Below are positions 1 through 10,239 of a stretch of DNA of 64,000 nt, in pieces. The position numbers and the translations under genes are program-made. The notes beneath the pieces are model-generated. The model had not been told where the DNA came from, searched no databases, and worked only from the letters and a program-made list of their open reading frames with translations. Source of the DNA: Hyaloperonospora brassicae (Eukaryota; Oomycota; Peronosporomycetes; Peronosporales; Peronosporaceae); NCBI GenBank assembly GCA_947650285.1, contig CANTFL010000199.1:248001-312000 (forward strand). Direction: 5' to 3'. The first letter of the stretch is position 1. Every line of letters begins with the position of its first letter.

Positions 1-904
1 TAGGTTTGGTCTTGAAACTAGTTATCTGGAAGGCACAGCAAATGGAATGCACCGTACGTGACTCTTCTAACCTCATGTCGCGACTTGGGAATTGTGGGCT
101 TCTAAGGTATTCCCACTTACCAAGTTCATCGTAACATTACCAGGAAAACCGATTGACCCACGGAGCCGTAGTCCAGAATTCTCGCGGCAGTGCTTTGATC
201 ACAACTTCGTCTATTATGGTCAGTATCGGACGCCGAGACGTCGAGTCAAATTAGTGCATCATTAAAGCCTCCAGAAAGCAAGAATTTTCCTCGACATCAT
301 AGTATCCGCCCGACCACTCTTCGTTTTTCGTGACCGACTAACGCAACAGTGAGAACTATTGATCGGAAAGGTCATGCTTTCGAGAAAGGGAAGGTCTATA
401 TTTGTTTTTGATAGTTTAGCGGACCATCGAATCCGGACAGGAGATTCGGTATCTAGCAGTCGACTCAAACTATTGCATTTAGGTAGGAGCATCAAATGAA
501 TCGTCGCAGATGGAGTCTTGGTTGCCGAGGTTACGTATGTAGCACGTACTTTTTATCATGTGAACGATACGAGTTGGCCGCGGCACTTGTAGGGCAAAAG
601 CAGTCGACGACCAATTGGCTAGGACGTTGGTATTAGATAGGTTTACATCTTTGCAGAGATTGTGCAATACAAAATATGATGGTTGATGTAAAATATGTAA
701 CCGGGTGACACCAAAACATTATGCTAACATTCATAAATGTCAATGTTAGTGCATATATCCTCTTTACTTGATAAATTTTTCACGTCGTGGCTTCTACTCA
801 AAAATGATACAATCCACTATATCAACATGCATGATTAATTGTATCAATTAATGAGCAACGATTTGCGTGTTTAATCATGTCTACGTATCGCGTGAGCAAC
901 GATT
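1..904. other. Window start, no recognisable gene
   Basis: No reading frame here resembles a family I recognise. The longest open stretches are on the - strand (262-495 and 479-667) and look like decayed sequence. AT content rises towards 700-900. The gypsy relic that begins near 905 cannot be followed upstream of this point, so it may be truncated here. Confidence 0.5.
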
Positions 905-910
905 TGCGTG
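852..910. repeat. 18-bp direct repeat, two copies
   Basis: The 18-mer TGAGCAACGATTTGCGTG occurs at 852-869 and again, without mismatch, at 893-910, a period of 41 bp. It lies just before the start of the gypsy relic. No function is evident; it may be a small local duplication. Confidence 0.7.
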
Positions 911-2522
911 GTTAGTCAAGTTACAATTTGCTTTCTGTGCACGTGCCATTACATGATGATCACACAGTATCTGCTTACACTCTTGTCATTGCATATCTTG
1001 GGTGTATATTATCAGTGCCTTGAATGTCAGCAGGATTACCATTGCACAACAGTAAGCACTCCTAGTTGCGATCCTGGAATGGATAGTCTCATTGCAAGGT
1101 ATGAAGATCCCTATCCGATTTCGACGGATTCGTATCTCATCTATCAAGCCCAGTGCGAGCATTTGCAAAGAGTCATTACGACAATGTATTAGTCCATAGC
1201 CGGGCTATTCCCACCAGTCAGACAATCAGCTCATAGAAAATCCACTTGGCAGATACTTACAATAATGCGACATCTTATACGTTACACTAACCTTGAACGG
1301 TGTATATTCGCGGGTTGCGGTGTACCACTTCCCATGTGCATCGTCCGTAGGACCGACGTCCGTCCTAATATATAGAAAATCAGGGAGATCACCCGACTGG
1401 ACTGCGCAATTCAAATTTCGAGGAACTCGTAACTTTCCTTGACTTTCGCGAGTTACTTGTACAAGTACTTGCGCAAATATGCCGAAACGACGGCTCATGT
1501 TTTGTATTCACTTATGAACAATTGCGCAGAAATTGTGAGTGCTGGTTGTATTTCATCGGGTTCCATCGAGAAAGCTTGATGCATTTAAGTATGCTGTCGA
1601 ACTCAGACTATGACATACCAATTCATGCTGTCGGTAGCACTATTTAAAATATAATCGACTGCGCATTAATGCGGTATGACTCAGTCGAAGCAAGCGCGTC
1701 GTCTATATTCGCTCGCGTAGTTCACAAACTAATCAAACAAAACTTTTATTACACTTACATATTTGCTATGAGACTTATCAGTGCATGAATCTGTTTATCT
1801 AGATGTATACATGATATTTATCGTGTACACATGCCTTCGACATAACGCTCGGCTGTAAACAGTCATCACGTCTGGCCAAAAAAACGGCGGGGTACCCTTC
1901 CTTTTTTAAAAAACCCTTTTTTGCGTAATTTAAGCTCTCCACCAAATATAAGCCATGACGACTCTATAAGGTCGCCGATGCGCTTTCGCGCTGACCTGAT
2001 TTCGAGTTGGCTGCGCCGTCCAAGAGTGAGAAAATCCAACTCGAGCGACGCTCCCAATTTGCGTTCTTCCATCAACACTGCTTGACAACCTCCGCAAGGT
2101 CTACGAAGACGACAAGGATATTCTGCGTTAATGGATCTCTCGTTAGATCCTGCAGCAAGTGATCAAAAGATACAACTTCATTGTACTGCTCCTCCTCAGA
2201 TCGGTACATACTCGCACGAGATTGATGTACAACACAGTCATTGGCGGCGGCATACCTATTATCGTCCTTCCTACTCATATCAATTTGTTCTTGAGCGATA
2301 TGTAGGAGTGAGACTATGCACCAATTGGTAGGCATCGTGGTAGAGGAAGAACTTACCTAATGGTAAGCAGCGACTTATGCTGGCCCCGCCGGTATTAGTA
2401 CGTGCGCGAATATGTTTTTTTCTTGCGAGGTGCGTCAACGGGTAAAGACTTGTCCTTTCTTCTTGTTTCACTGTAGCCTTTGACTGATCCGGCGGAGTGA
2501 TGTCAGTGATTTAGAATATACT
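905..2522 (+). pseudogene. Decayed Ty3/gypsy pol, left part (element E0)
   Basis: Translating the + strand in all frames gives a broken series of pieces that follow the pol protein of E2 in order. At about 960-1110, GVYYQCLECQ followed by TTVSTPS matches the RT segment before the active site. At 1130-1190, a piece reading AKSHYDNVLVHSRAI matches the YFDD region. At 1290-1700, NLERCIFAG through YLRKYAETTAHV matches the thumb and RNase H start. At 2085-2470, VYEDDKDILR and later RGRGRTYLMVSSDLCWP match the linker and the zinc-binding part of integrase. Stops and frameshifts are frequent. The series breaks at 2522, exactly where E1 inserts, and resumes after 10239. It is a dead relic of the E2 family. 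Confidence 0.8.
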
Positions 2523-2527
2523 TCGTC

Positions 2528-3060
2528 TGTAACTGGGTTACACGTCGACTGGTAGTCGACAATAGGTGTGGTACACACAAGGGATGGGATCCCCTATAAA
2601 GTAATATTAGAACACAAGTATAAATTGTTGAAGACTGATGTCTGTCAACAATTGATTACGAGATCTTTTAATAGGTTATTTAGGACATAAGTGAGCAGGT
2701 TATTTACTTTGTTCTACGGTGTTCGTTTAGGTTAAAAGAAGAAATAAAATTCAGTTCCCATTTTGATCAACAAAAGACACGAGCCTCTCTGAGGCGTCTT
2801 GTGATCGTAAGGAAGCAGCAACGCCTTGCTAAGGCAGCTACTCCTTGTGCACTTAGTGCGATTGATTCTTTGAATCGTTTGGTCCCCCTGGAACAGGGAC
2901 TGTAAGCTCTTTGAGCTTGTTGACTCTTTGAGTCGGGTTCTTTGAACCACCTTTTAGCTCTCGGAGCTGTTGACTCTTTGAGTCGGGTTCGTAGAACCAA
3001 GGTTGCTCGTAAGAGCGTTAAGTCTTCCTCTGACTTAAGGAGCTGTGTAGCTCCGCTACA
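2528..3060 (+). repeat. 5' LTR of E1
   Basis: Starts TGTAAC and ends CTACA; 533 bp. The last third is a ladder of very short hairpins with 3-nt loops: AAGCTC/GAGCTT at 2904-2918, GACTC/GAGTC at 2922-2934, GGTTC/GAACC at 2936-2948 and AGCTC/GAGCT at 2956-2968, followed by four or five more up to the end. It should contain the promoter and the start of the element RNA. Confidence 0.95.
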
Positions 3061-3062
3061 CT

Positions 3063-3074
3063 TGGTAGCACTCG
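3063..3074 (+). other. Primer-binding site of E1
   Basis: TGGTAGCACTCG begins two bases after the LTR end. TGGTAGCA is complementary to a tRNA 3' end reading TGCTACCA, as in many initiator methionine tRNAs. E2 has the same eight bases at the same spacing. Confidence 0.7.
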
Positions 3075-3119
3075 TAGTCAATCTACACCTGAGTCGGTAA
3101 CGACTGATCCTCTGTGAGG

Positions 3120-4080
3120 ATGGAGCAATCCACACCCCTCTCTGAGGCTCAAAAGGCCGCGCTTGAGAAGCTGACCGCGGCCGTAGGCCCTGATTATGTG
3201 GAGTTTCTAGCTGCACAAGGTCCCGATGTGCTCAATGCACGAGTCGAGGCCTTCATGCAGTATAAAACGACCCTTTTAGGGCAGGTTCAAAACCAAGTAG
3301 CGTCGGCTATGACAACACGCTACGTGGCGATGCCAATTGAAGAGGCTAAGACTCTTCCCCTTTGGGTGGACGTTAAACATTACTCCGGGAAGGAGGGAGA
3401 AACCTGACCCTCTGGATCCGTGAGATTGAGATGGCCATGAGCTCTGGCCTTATATCACTGGAGTATCAGCGGGTCTCGCTGGCCATCTCCAAGCTCGATG
3501 GAAGAGCTAGAGAGTGGGCTCTGACGTGTGGCACGTCGGTCGACTTGGCGCTTCCCACATGGGATGCGCTCAAGTTAGATCTATTGCAAGTTTTCTCGCC
3601 GCCTAACCAGGCCTATCGCGTGCGCTCACGCTTCTTGTCTACCCGTCAGGGTAAGAATGAGCTAACGGACTATGTCCGGGAGTTGTGAACTCTGATGGCT
3701 GCTATGCAGTCTGACCCTCTCCCTGAGACAGTCTATGTGACTGTCTTCATGGAAGGTCTTCGTAATGGCGTTGCCAGGACCGAGGTGTTTCGGGTCCATC
3801 TCTCTACTTTTAAGGAGGCTGTTAGCATCGCTCAAAATGCTGAGCACAACTTCAAGTCGTCCAGACTTGGTTGGAATGGGTACAACCCAAGCTTTGCGAG
3901 GGCGACCTCTGCGAGCACCTCGGATTACTGTAAGCCAGTACCGATGGATCTCAGCCATGCTGAAGATGAAGGTGATGCGGAGCTTCATGTTGCAGAGCAA
4001 CGACAGTAAGTGAAACGCTGTTATATGTGCGGAAGCACTAAACACTTGAGTCCCACTCGTCCTTTGCGTGAGCAACAACC
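3120..4080 (+). pseudogene. gag: gag of E1 (broken)
   Basis: Structural (capsid/nucleocapsid) protein of E1. The first ATG is at 3120; an open frame that starts slightly earlier uses a GTG. The frame is interrupted by a shift near 3400 and by an in-frame TGA at 3686-3688. The three pieces (3120-3407, about 3402-3688, 3695-4009) together show the usual gypsy gag features: an N-terminal helical part, the capsid-like segment around REWALTCGTS, and a basic tail. Just after 4009, in another frame, CYMCGSTKH resembles a CCHC zinc knuckle whose last cysteine has been lost. A functional Gag is unlikely from this copy. Confidence 0.8.
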
Positions 4081-4209
4081 GACTCCAATAAGTCGAAACC
4101 CCAGCCACAACCAGAAACCTGGTATGGCACGGGGAAACGTCGACACCCAGTAGGCGCGGGGCGCCCTACTGGGGTAGAACTGAGTTCTGTTGATTCTCTA
4201 CGAGGTAGA

Positions 4210-4827
4210 GTGAAACAGGGCTTAGCACCACCGAGCTATGTGCCCACCAGCACAGAGCGTGGATACAAACCTAGCTTGTTAGTCTCCGAGGCGAAGATTA
4301 AAGGCTTTGAGAAGTATTGGTCGATCCTAATCGACTCCGGAGCACCATGCAATTATGCTCGACGTCGTTCCCTTGAGGAAAGTCAGCGATACGCTGAAGC
4401 GCTCAAAGCGCATGAGGGAGATTCAATCACCGTTCGTTCAGCGACTGGTAATCACGTCACGGTGCCTAAAGTTCCGTTGAACTTAGGTGTGAAATTTTTG
4501 GATTTTGACAGCATTGAACGCTGTCTTGTCCTCGATTTGGATTCAAGATACGATCTCATCCTGGGTATGGCTTGGCTTGAACGCCATGAGCCATGGAGTG
4601 ATTGGAGGTCGAAAACCTTAGGCGCAACGCGCAATGTTCCTAGCGAAGCTTTGGAGAGTCATGAACCCACATTTGCTAGGCAACAAAAGCGCTATTGGCG
4701 CGAGACATTGACGGAAGATGTCAATGTTCTGGACATTGGTATGTCAGAGTTAATTAACTCCAATGTCAATGACATTAATATTGAGCGGAGCTCTTTCACC
4801 GTATGTGAGGGGGTTATACTCCGTTGA
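4210..4827 (+). CDS. Retropepsin-like aspartic protease region of E1 pol
   Basis: 205 codons. The retropepsin active site is seen as LIDSGAPCNY, and a second conserved block as LDLDSRYDLILGMAWL, which matches the flap and ILG region of gypsy proteases. The listed start at 4210 is GTG, so the true translation start is unclear; in the element it would be made as part of a polyprotein. It lies between the gag remnants and the RT linker, and overlaps the next frame by 4 bp. Confidence 0.85.
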   Translation: MKQGLAPPSYVPTSTERGYKPSLLVSEAKIKGFEKYWSILIDSGAPCNYARRRSLEESQRYAEALKAHEGDSITVRSATGNHVTVPKVPLNLGVKFLDFDSIERCLVLDLDSRYDLILGMAWLERHEPWSDWRSKTLGATRNVPSEALESHEPTFARQQKRYWRETLTEDVNVLDIGMSELINSNVNDINIERSSFTVCEGVILR

Positions 4828-6158
4828 GTAATACTCGTTGTGATACTGAGTCACTGCATGCTTCAGGCATGGTTGGCCTAGGGCAGAGACATCAAGAATG
4901 TAATTCCTCTGATGTGAGTGGGGTGGCACGTAAAATCCCACCGAGTGAGGGCGGACGAGGTGGCACCTCACTGAATGTCGGTAATGACATCGATGGAGAG
5001 AAGCCAGATTGTTCAGGGCCAGGCCCTAATGCTGTACGTGAAGTGGTACGTGTAAACCCACTGGGTGAAGTGTTCGAGTTACGTAACACTTCACCAGATG
5101 TCGTTCAAGACATGAGCTCTCGTATAGAGCGTGCTAAGATGAATAGCAACCACGGGGACCCTACTGTCCCGGCCTCTACTAGGCGTAAGGTTTCTTTGAG
5201 GAAACAATCTCAGCGTAGGGTGGCAACTGTTAAGCGCCCCACGTCTAAGAAGTCACGAAGTGATAATAGTAATAATACACTATATACACTTGTCAATGGG
5301 TTGACTGGCCATGTTGATGGCAACATTAGTCTTGAGACTCTTCCATCTTTGGATACTCTCTTTGAACTAGACGAAATGTCTGACGGCGAATTTAGCCAAG
5401 CCTTACAGGCAGGAGAATTATCCGAGTTAATGGTCATTCGACCGGATATTGAGTTGAACTCATCCTCGTTATTGGAAGAGTCTGTCCTTGAGGACACAAA
5501 GGCGGCATTGGATGCCCGTAGTGGATCGTCGATCCTTAAGGATCCTCTTGATCCTTTCTATCCTTTGGTAAAGGAATTTCAGGACGTGGTGTGTCACAAC
5601 CCACCGTCCGTTTTGCCTCCCGATAGATGTGTACGTCATGAAATTGACTTGGTTCCTGGAACTAAATACTGCGTAACACGGCAGTGACCTTTATCGAAGG
5701 AACAGTGTGACGTCATTGACGACTTCTTTCGTGCAAAGCACGCGGCAGGAATGGTACGTGAGAGCAAATCTCCCCATTCCACACCGACCTTCTGTGTCAA
5801 AAAGCCCAATGGGAAGTGGCGCATTGTTCATGCTTACAATAAGCTTAATGCAGCCACCATCCCGGCTCGGACACCAATTCCTAGGAAGGATGTTCTTCAG
5901 AACAATATGGTGGGATGTACAATGTACAGTGCGCTCGACTTAGTCGATGGGTATTACCAACTTCTCATGCGAGAAAGCGATATTCCGCTGACAGCGGTCA
6001 GCACTCCAAGCGGTATGCTCTGGGAGTGGCTTGTTATGCCGCAAAGGTTATCAAATGCCCCGGATACATTCAACCGTCTTGTGACACAATTGTTCAGACC
6101 TCACAGAGGTTATGCACAGACATACTTTGATGACATCTTGTCCATAGTCGTGCCATGA
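4824..6158 (+). pseudogene. pol: Linker and reverse transcriptase of E1 (broken)
   Basis: The frame 4824-5687 is a low-complexity acidic linker leading into the RT N-terminus (CVRHEIDLVPGTKYCV). It ends at a TGA (5685-5687) exactly where E2 has tryptophan. RT continues at 5751-6158 with FCVKKPNGKWRIVHAYNKLN, TAVSTPSGMLWEWLVMPQ and the catalytic YFDD (6124-6135). The next frame starts at 6155, so a small frameshift follows the active site. The protein copies element RNA into DNA inside virus-like particles. The stop and shift mean that no intact RT can be made from this copy. Confidence 0.9.
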
Positions 6159-7156
6159 ACGGTCGGTCAGATGTGGTCAATCACACTGACCATTTACGAG
6201 CGGTGCTCGAGTGCATGCGCACGAATAAGATGTACGCCAACGCGTCTAAGTGCATCTTTGGTGCAGAAGAAATTCCCTTTTTAGGGTGCTTTATTGGTAA
6301 GCGAGGCCTTAAAGCGGATCCCGCTAAGGGAAAAGCCATAGTTGATTGGACGGCTCCAAAGAACCAAAGGGACTTACGTAAGTGGCTTGGCCTTGCCAAT
6401 TACTTGCACAAGTACAGTGCGAATTACGCAGATACGGCTCGGTCATTATCCAATCTCCTTAAAAAGGATGTAGAATGGTGCTGGACTAGCACAGCACATG
6501 ATGATTTTCAAGCAGTAAAGGAGAGCCTCCTTCATGCGCCAATCTTGGATTTGCCTGATCCTGATCGATCTTTCAGTGTCTTCTGTGACGCATCTGACTT
6601 TGCCATAGGCAGCGCTCTGTTACAGACAGATTCTGATGGACGGGAACGCGTAATTGCGTTTGAGTCTCGGCAGCTGAAGGCTGCATAAAATAACTATCCT
6701 GTTCATGACAAAGAGCTGCTTGCAATGAAGTATGCTCTCGTCAAATTCAGAGTTCATCTTCTTGGCTCTAAGTCGTTTGTGATCGATACAGATCATGCGT
6801 CACTACGCACTGCGACCCAGTCGCCTCACCTCTCTCAAAGAATGGCTCGTTAGTTTCCCTTCTTTGCCGAATACAACTTCGAGGTGAAGTATGAGCCGGG
6901 CAAGCAGAATGCTTTGGCTGATGCGTTGTCACGCAGGCCTGACTATGAGCTTGATCATGTTACGACTCTGTCGTCGTCGGTCACTGACCTAATCCGTACG
7001 GAATATACCAAGGATGAACACTGTGTAGCTCTTCTACGTGCTATAGGGAGCGAGGAGTTTAAGGACTCGTACATAGAATTGTCGGCACGGTTACGTGCGA
7101 GGTTACATCGATATTCTATCAATCAGGGCCTGTTGTGCTATAGCACGAATGTGTAG
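6155..7156 (+). pseudogene. pol: RT thumb and RNase H of E1 (broken)
   Basis: Contains KCIFGAEEIPFLGCFIG, the RT thumb (WLGLANYLHKYSANYADTA) and RNase H (VFCDASDFAIGSALLQ, then NNYPVHDKELLAMKYAL and DTDHASLRT). The frame is broken by TAA at 6686-6688, by TAG at 6851-6853 (E2 has Trp at this site) and by TAG at the end of the 6884-7156 piece. RNase H degrades the RNA strand of the RNA:DNA hybrid. The segment joins directly to the integrase frame. Confidence 0.9.
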
Positions 7157-7192
7157 GATGTTCCTCGCATCGTTGTCCCTCATGATGAGGAG

Positions 7193-8770
7193 TTGAAGTA
7201 TCGGATCCTCTATGTGGCACATGATACTGCGTTAAGTGGTCATCTCGGTCGTGAGAAGACCTATGGCTCAGTTAGCCAATTGTATTGGTTGCCCAAACTA
7301 TACAAATGGGTGAGAACATATGTGCGTACGTGTGAAACGTGTCAACGGGTGAAATCATCACCTCACGCGGCCGCGCCACTGGCTAGTTTGCCTATATTCA
7401 AAGGGTGTTGGGAGTCCATCAGTATGGACTTCCTGTTCGGTTTACCGAAGGATTCGTATGGAAATACGGGTATTGTGGTCTTTGTTGACCGTTTGAGCAA
7501 GATGGCTCATTTAGCAGCGGTTCCAGATACCACTGATGGTGAAGGTATAGCTACGCTGTTTATCGATCGAGTGTTTCGACAACACGGTTTGCCGTTGGCA
7601 ATTGTCTCTGATAGAGATCCTCGCTTCACTGGAAAGTTTTGGAAGTCCATCTTCAAGGTGCTCGGCACACGTTTGGACATGTCCACGGCGGATCATCCGC
7701 AGACAGATGGTCAAACCGAGCGAGTGAATCGCATCATCGGTGACATCTTGCGCAGTGTTTGCACTGAAACGCCTAAGCGTTGGAGTTCGATGCTCCCTGT
7801 CGTTGAGTTTGCGTTGAATAACGCCGTGCATGCCTCCACCGGCTACACACCGTTTTATGTGAATGGTCTCACACACCCTCGCGTTCCGTTCACGCTACCA
7901 CTGCGTGGTTTAGGGCTTGGTGGGGGAGGAGTTGCCGATCGGCTTGCTGATATCAGCCCTGCTACTGTTCAAAAACAGGTAAGCGAGTTTCTCGCAACGC
8001 GATTGAATGTCTTACGACATGTGCGTGACGCACTGGCTGATAGCCAAGACAAGCAGAAGGAACAAGCTGATGCTAAAGGCAGAGGTTGTATTGAACGTTA
8101 TGAGGTCGGAGACCAAGTTCTACTCAATGCTAAAAACCTACCTACAAATGTAGTGTCTGCTGTCTTCAAGACAAAGTTGCGCCCGCGCTTCATTGGACCA
8201 TTCACGGTCGTCGCCAAGAAGGGACTTGCGTATACGCTAAACCTTCCGCGCAAACTGCGCACACACCCCGTGTTCTACGTTGGTTTGCTTAAGCCGTATC
8301 GGGATCCGTCCCACGTGAACTTGGAGGAGCTTGCGCCGGGTAGGTTGGCCTTTCCATCGGTTGCTGAATCCGTATCAGGAGGTCAAGCTGAGCCTCCATC
8401 CGGGCTTGGCCCAACTCCAACGCCTGGACACGGGCTCGCATCGCGTCAAACGCACTCTGGGTCTTACCAAATGTCTCACGGAGACCACTCATCTCGAGAA
8501 TCATCTTCTCATGCTCCTCCTTCGGTATACCGACCACCTCCGACGCTGCTCGATGAACAAGGGAACCGCCAGTTCCATGTGAAGCGACTCCTGAAACGAC
8601 GTCGTCGTCAGGGTCTATACCATTATCTGGTGAAGTGGCGAGGGTACCCGGAGTCGGAGAACTCGTGGGAGTTTGAGACACCCCTTCGGCAGGATTGCCC
8701 ATACGCCGTTGATGTTTTTGAACATCGTGGCAGGGGTCATCCCTCGACCGAGAGCGCTTCTCACCAATAG
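7193..8770 (+). CDS. Integrase with C-terminal chromodomain, E1
   Basis: An intact 525-codon frame. The N-terminal HHCC zinc-binding part is visible (HDTALSGHLG ... CETC), followed by the catalytic core with Asp in SMDFLFGLP, Asp in VSDRDPRFTGKFW and Glu in GQTERVNRI. Next come the GPFTVV / LPRKLRTHPVFYVGLLKPY block, a Ser/Pro/Gly-rich spacer, and a chromodomain near the end (YHYLVKWRGYPESENSWE). Chromodomain integrases direct insertion towards particular histone marks. The last 482 bp overlap an antisense reading frame (from 8289). It is the only long undamaged coding part of E1. Confidence 0.95.
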   Translation: MKYRILYVAHDTALSGHLGREKTYGSVSQLYWLPKLYKWVRTYVRTCETCQRVKSSPHAAAPLASLPIFKGCWESISMDFLFGLPKDSYGNTGIVVFVDRLSKMAHLAAVPDTTDGEGIATLFIDRVFRQHGLPLAIVSDRDPRFTGKFWKSIFKVLGTRLDMSTADHPQTDGQTERVNRIIGDILRSVCTETPKRWSSMLPVVEFALNNAVHASTGYTPFYVNGLTHPRVPFTLPLRGLGLGGGGVADRLADISPATVQKQVSEFLATRLNVLRHVRDALADSQDKQKEQADAKGRGCIERYEVGDQVLLNAKNLPTNVVSAVFKTKLRPRFIGPFTVVAKKGLAYTLNLPRKLRTHPVFYVGLLKPYRDPSHVNLEELAPGRLAFPSVAESVSGGQAEPPSGLGPTPTPGHGLASRQTHSGSYQMSHGDHSSRESSSHAPPSVYRPPPTLLDEQGNRQFHVKRLLKRRRRQGLYHYLVKWRGYPESENSWEFETPLRQDCPYAVDVFEHRGRGHPSTESASHQ

Positions 8771-9591
8771 TGGTGGAGGCAGGTGGGTAGTCGGGTACCG
8801 CTTGACCAACACCCACATCAGTCGGCACAGCCGGAGCATAACGTGTGCGAGTTCGCAACTGGCCTCTGGCCTTAAGCTTGGCGTAATCATACCGAAGCTT
8901 TCGTTCTAGACGAATATCTGCCACATCGGCACTTGCTCTGATCGCTAACACGCTGCTAAGGTGTCGTTTCCGATGCACCCAGCGAACAAAAGCGTTGTAT
9001 TCTTCCTCCTGAGATTCGCCTGCGAATAAGAGGATGGGTATACCCTTCATCGGTGGAACCGGTGCACCCCGTGCTTGCGTGTCAAGTCGCAACTTGTATT
9101 GATTTTGAGTCGTCAAGTGGGGTTGCAGGTACCTCTCACGAAGTGCCTGTCGACTCGCCACCTCATCAGAAGATGTAGGCTCAGCGCCAATGGCTCACGT
9201 TGCCAAAGAACGACATGTTGTTTGGCGTATACGCTCTTCCACATTGAGTGGTGTGAACAGATAGCCACGACGACCCTCAAGGGTTGCAGCAAGCTGCATA
9301 CGGCGCTGAGCGCTCTCCCCTCGTTGGATAGCCAACTCTTGTTGCTCATCGAGCGGATTAGTGATGATGGCATCGCCCAAAAGAAGTGTTTGATTCATGC
9401 GGCGCCGATGGCGCGTTGGATTCGCCACGCTCGGCAAATGGGTTTGGTGCAATATGAGGCGCTGCCTCTTGCACTGGTGCGTCGGACATTGTCCTCTCGT
9501 CACCATGGGTATCGGTATCGCTACCATAATCCAAATCCACACCGATGCTAAGGTAAGACGAGAGAGTCGCGGACTCATGGGGTGGCGATGC
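8289..9591 (-). pseudogene. Antisense reading frame of E1, broken
   Basis: On the strand opposite to pol, an open frame of 290 codons runs 9161 to 8289. Two further pieces upstream (9591-9358 from an ATG, and part of 9752-9195) look like its N-terminal portion in other frames. The putative N-terminus is acidic and Ser/Pro-rich (DLDYGSDTDTHGDE). The middle is basic. The C-terminus, MSGLRETFGKTQSAFDAMRA onward, is a clear coiled-coil pattern. The frame overlaps the end of the integrase-chromodomain gene by 482 bp. E2 has an antisense frame at the same place. I do not recognise a family. Transcription from the 3' LTR side would be needed to express it, which is inference. Confidence 0.5.
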
Positions 9592-9689
9592 CATGGTGTT
9601 TGTGTTTTGCCAACCGTGAGGTTGAAGCGCACACACACCGTCCTCTTCGAGGAAAGAATTCGATTGACGTTTTGTGGAAACGTCAGTCT

Positions 9690-9701
9690 GGTGGGGGAGG
9701 G
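9690..9701 (+). other. Polypurine tract of E1
   Basis: GGTGGGGGAGGG lies immediately before the 3' LTR, the expected position of the primer for plus-strand DNA synthesis. Confidence 0.8.
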
Positions 9702-10234
9702 TGTAACGGGGTTACACGTCGACTGGTAGTCGACAATAGGTGTGGTACACACAAGGGATGGGATCCCCTATAAAGTAATATTAGAACACAAGTATAAATT
9801 GTTGAAGACTGATGTCTGTCAACAATTGATTACGAGATCTTTTTATAGGTTATTTAGGACATAAGTGAGCAGGTTATTTACTTTGTTCTACGGTGTTCGT
9901 TTAGGTTAAAAGAAGAAATAAAATTCAGTTCCCATTTTGATCAACAAAAGACACGAGCCTCTCTGAGGCGTCTTGTGATCGTAAGGAAGCAGCAACGCCT
10001 TTCTAAGGCAGCTACTCCTTGTGCACTTAGTGCGATTGATTCTTTGAATCGTTTGGTCCCCTTGGAACAGGGACCGTAAGCTCTTTGAGCTTGTTGACTC
10101 TTTGAGTCGGGTTCTTTGAACCACCTTTTAGCTCTCGGAGCTGTTGACTCTTTGAGTCGGGTTCGTAGAACCAAGGTTGCTCGTAAGAGCGTTAAGTCTT
10201 CCTCTGAATTAAGGAGCTGTGTAGCTCCGCTTCA
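9702..10234 (+). repeat. 3' LTR of E1
   Basis: 533 bp, starts TGTAAC and ends TTCA. It matches the 5' LTR over its full length except for about seven single-base differences. It is followed at once by the target duplication TCGTC (10235-10239). Confidence 0.95.
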
Positions 10235-10239
10235 TCGTC

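Larger units (their letters stand above)
2528..10234 (+). mobile_element. Full-length Ty3/gypsy chromodomain retrotransposon E1
   Basis: A 7707-bp LTR retrotransposon in + orientation. It has two 533-bp LTRs (2528-3060 and 9702-10234) bounded by TG...CA, a primer-binding site, gag, protease, RT, RNase H, integrase and chromodomain in the usual Ty3/gypsy order, and a purine tract before the 3' LTR. It is flanked by a perfect 5-bp target duplication TCGTC (2523-2527 and 10235-10239). By eye the LTRs differ at about seven of 533 positions, so insertion is fairly recent. Internal stops and frameshifts in gag, RT and RNase H make this copy unlikely to be autonomous, although the integrase-chromodomain frame is intact. 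It inserted inside the integrase region of the older E0 element. Confidence 0.95.
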
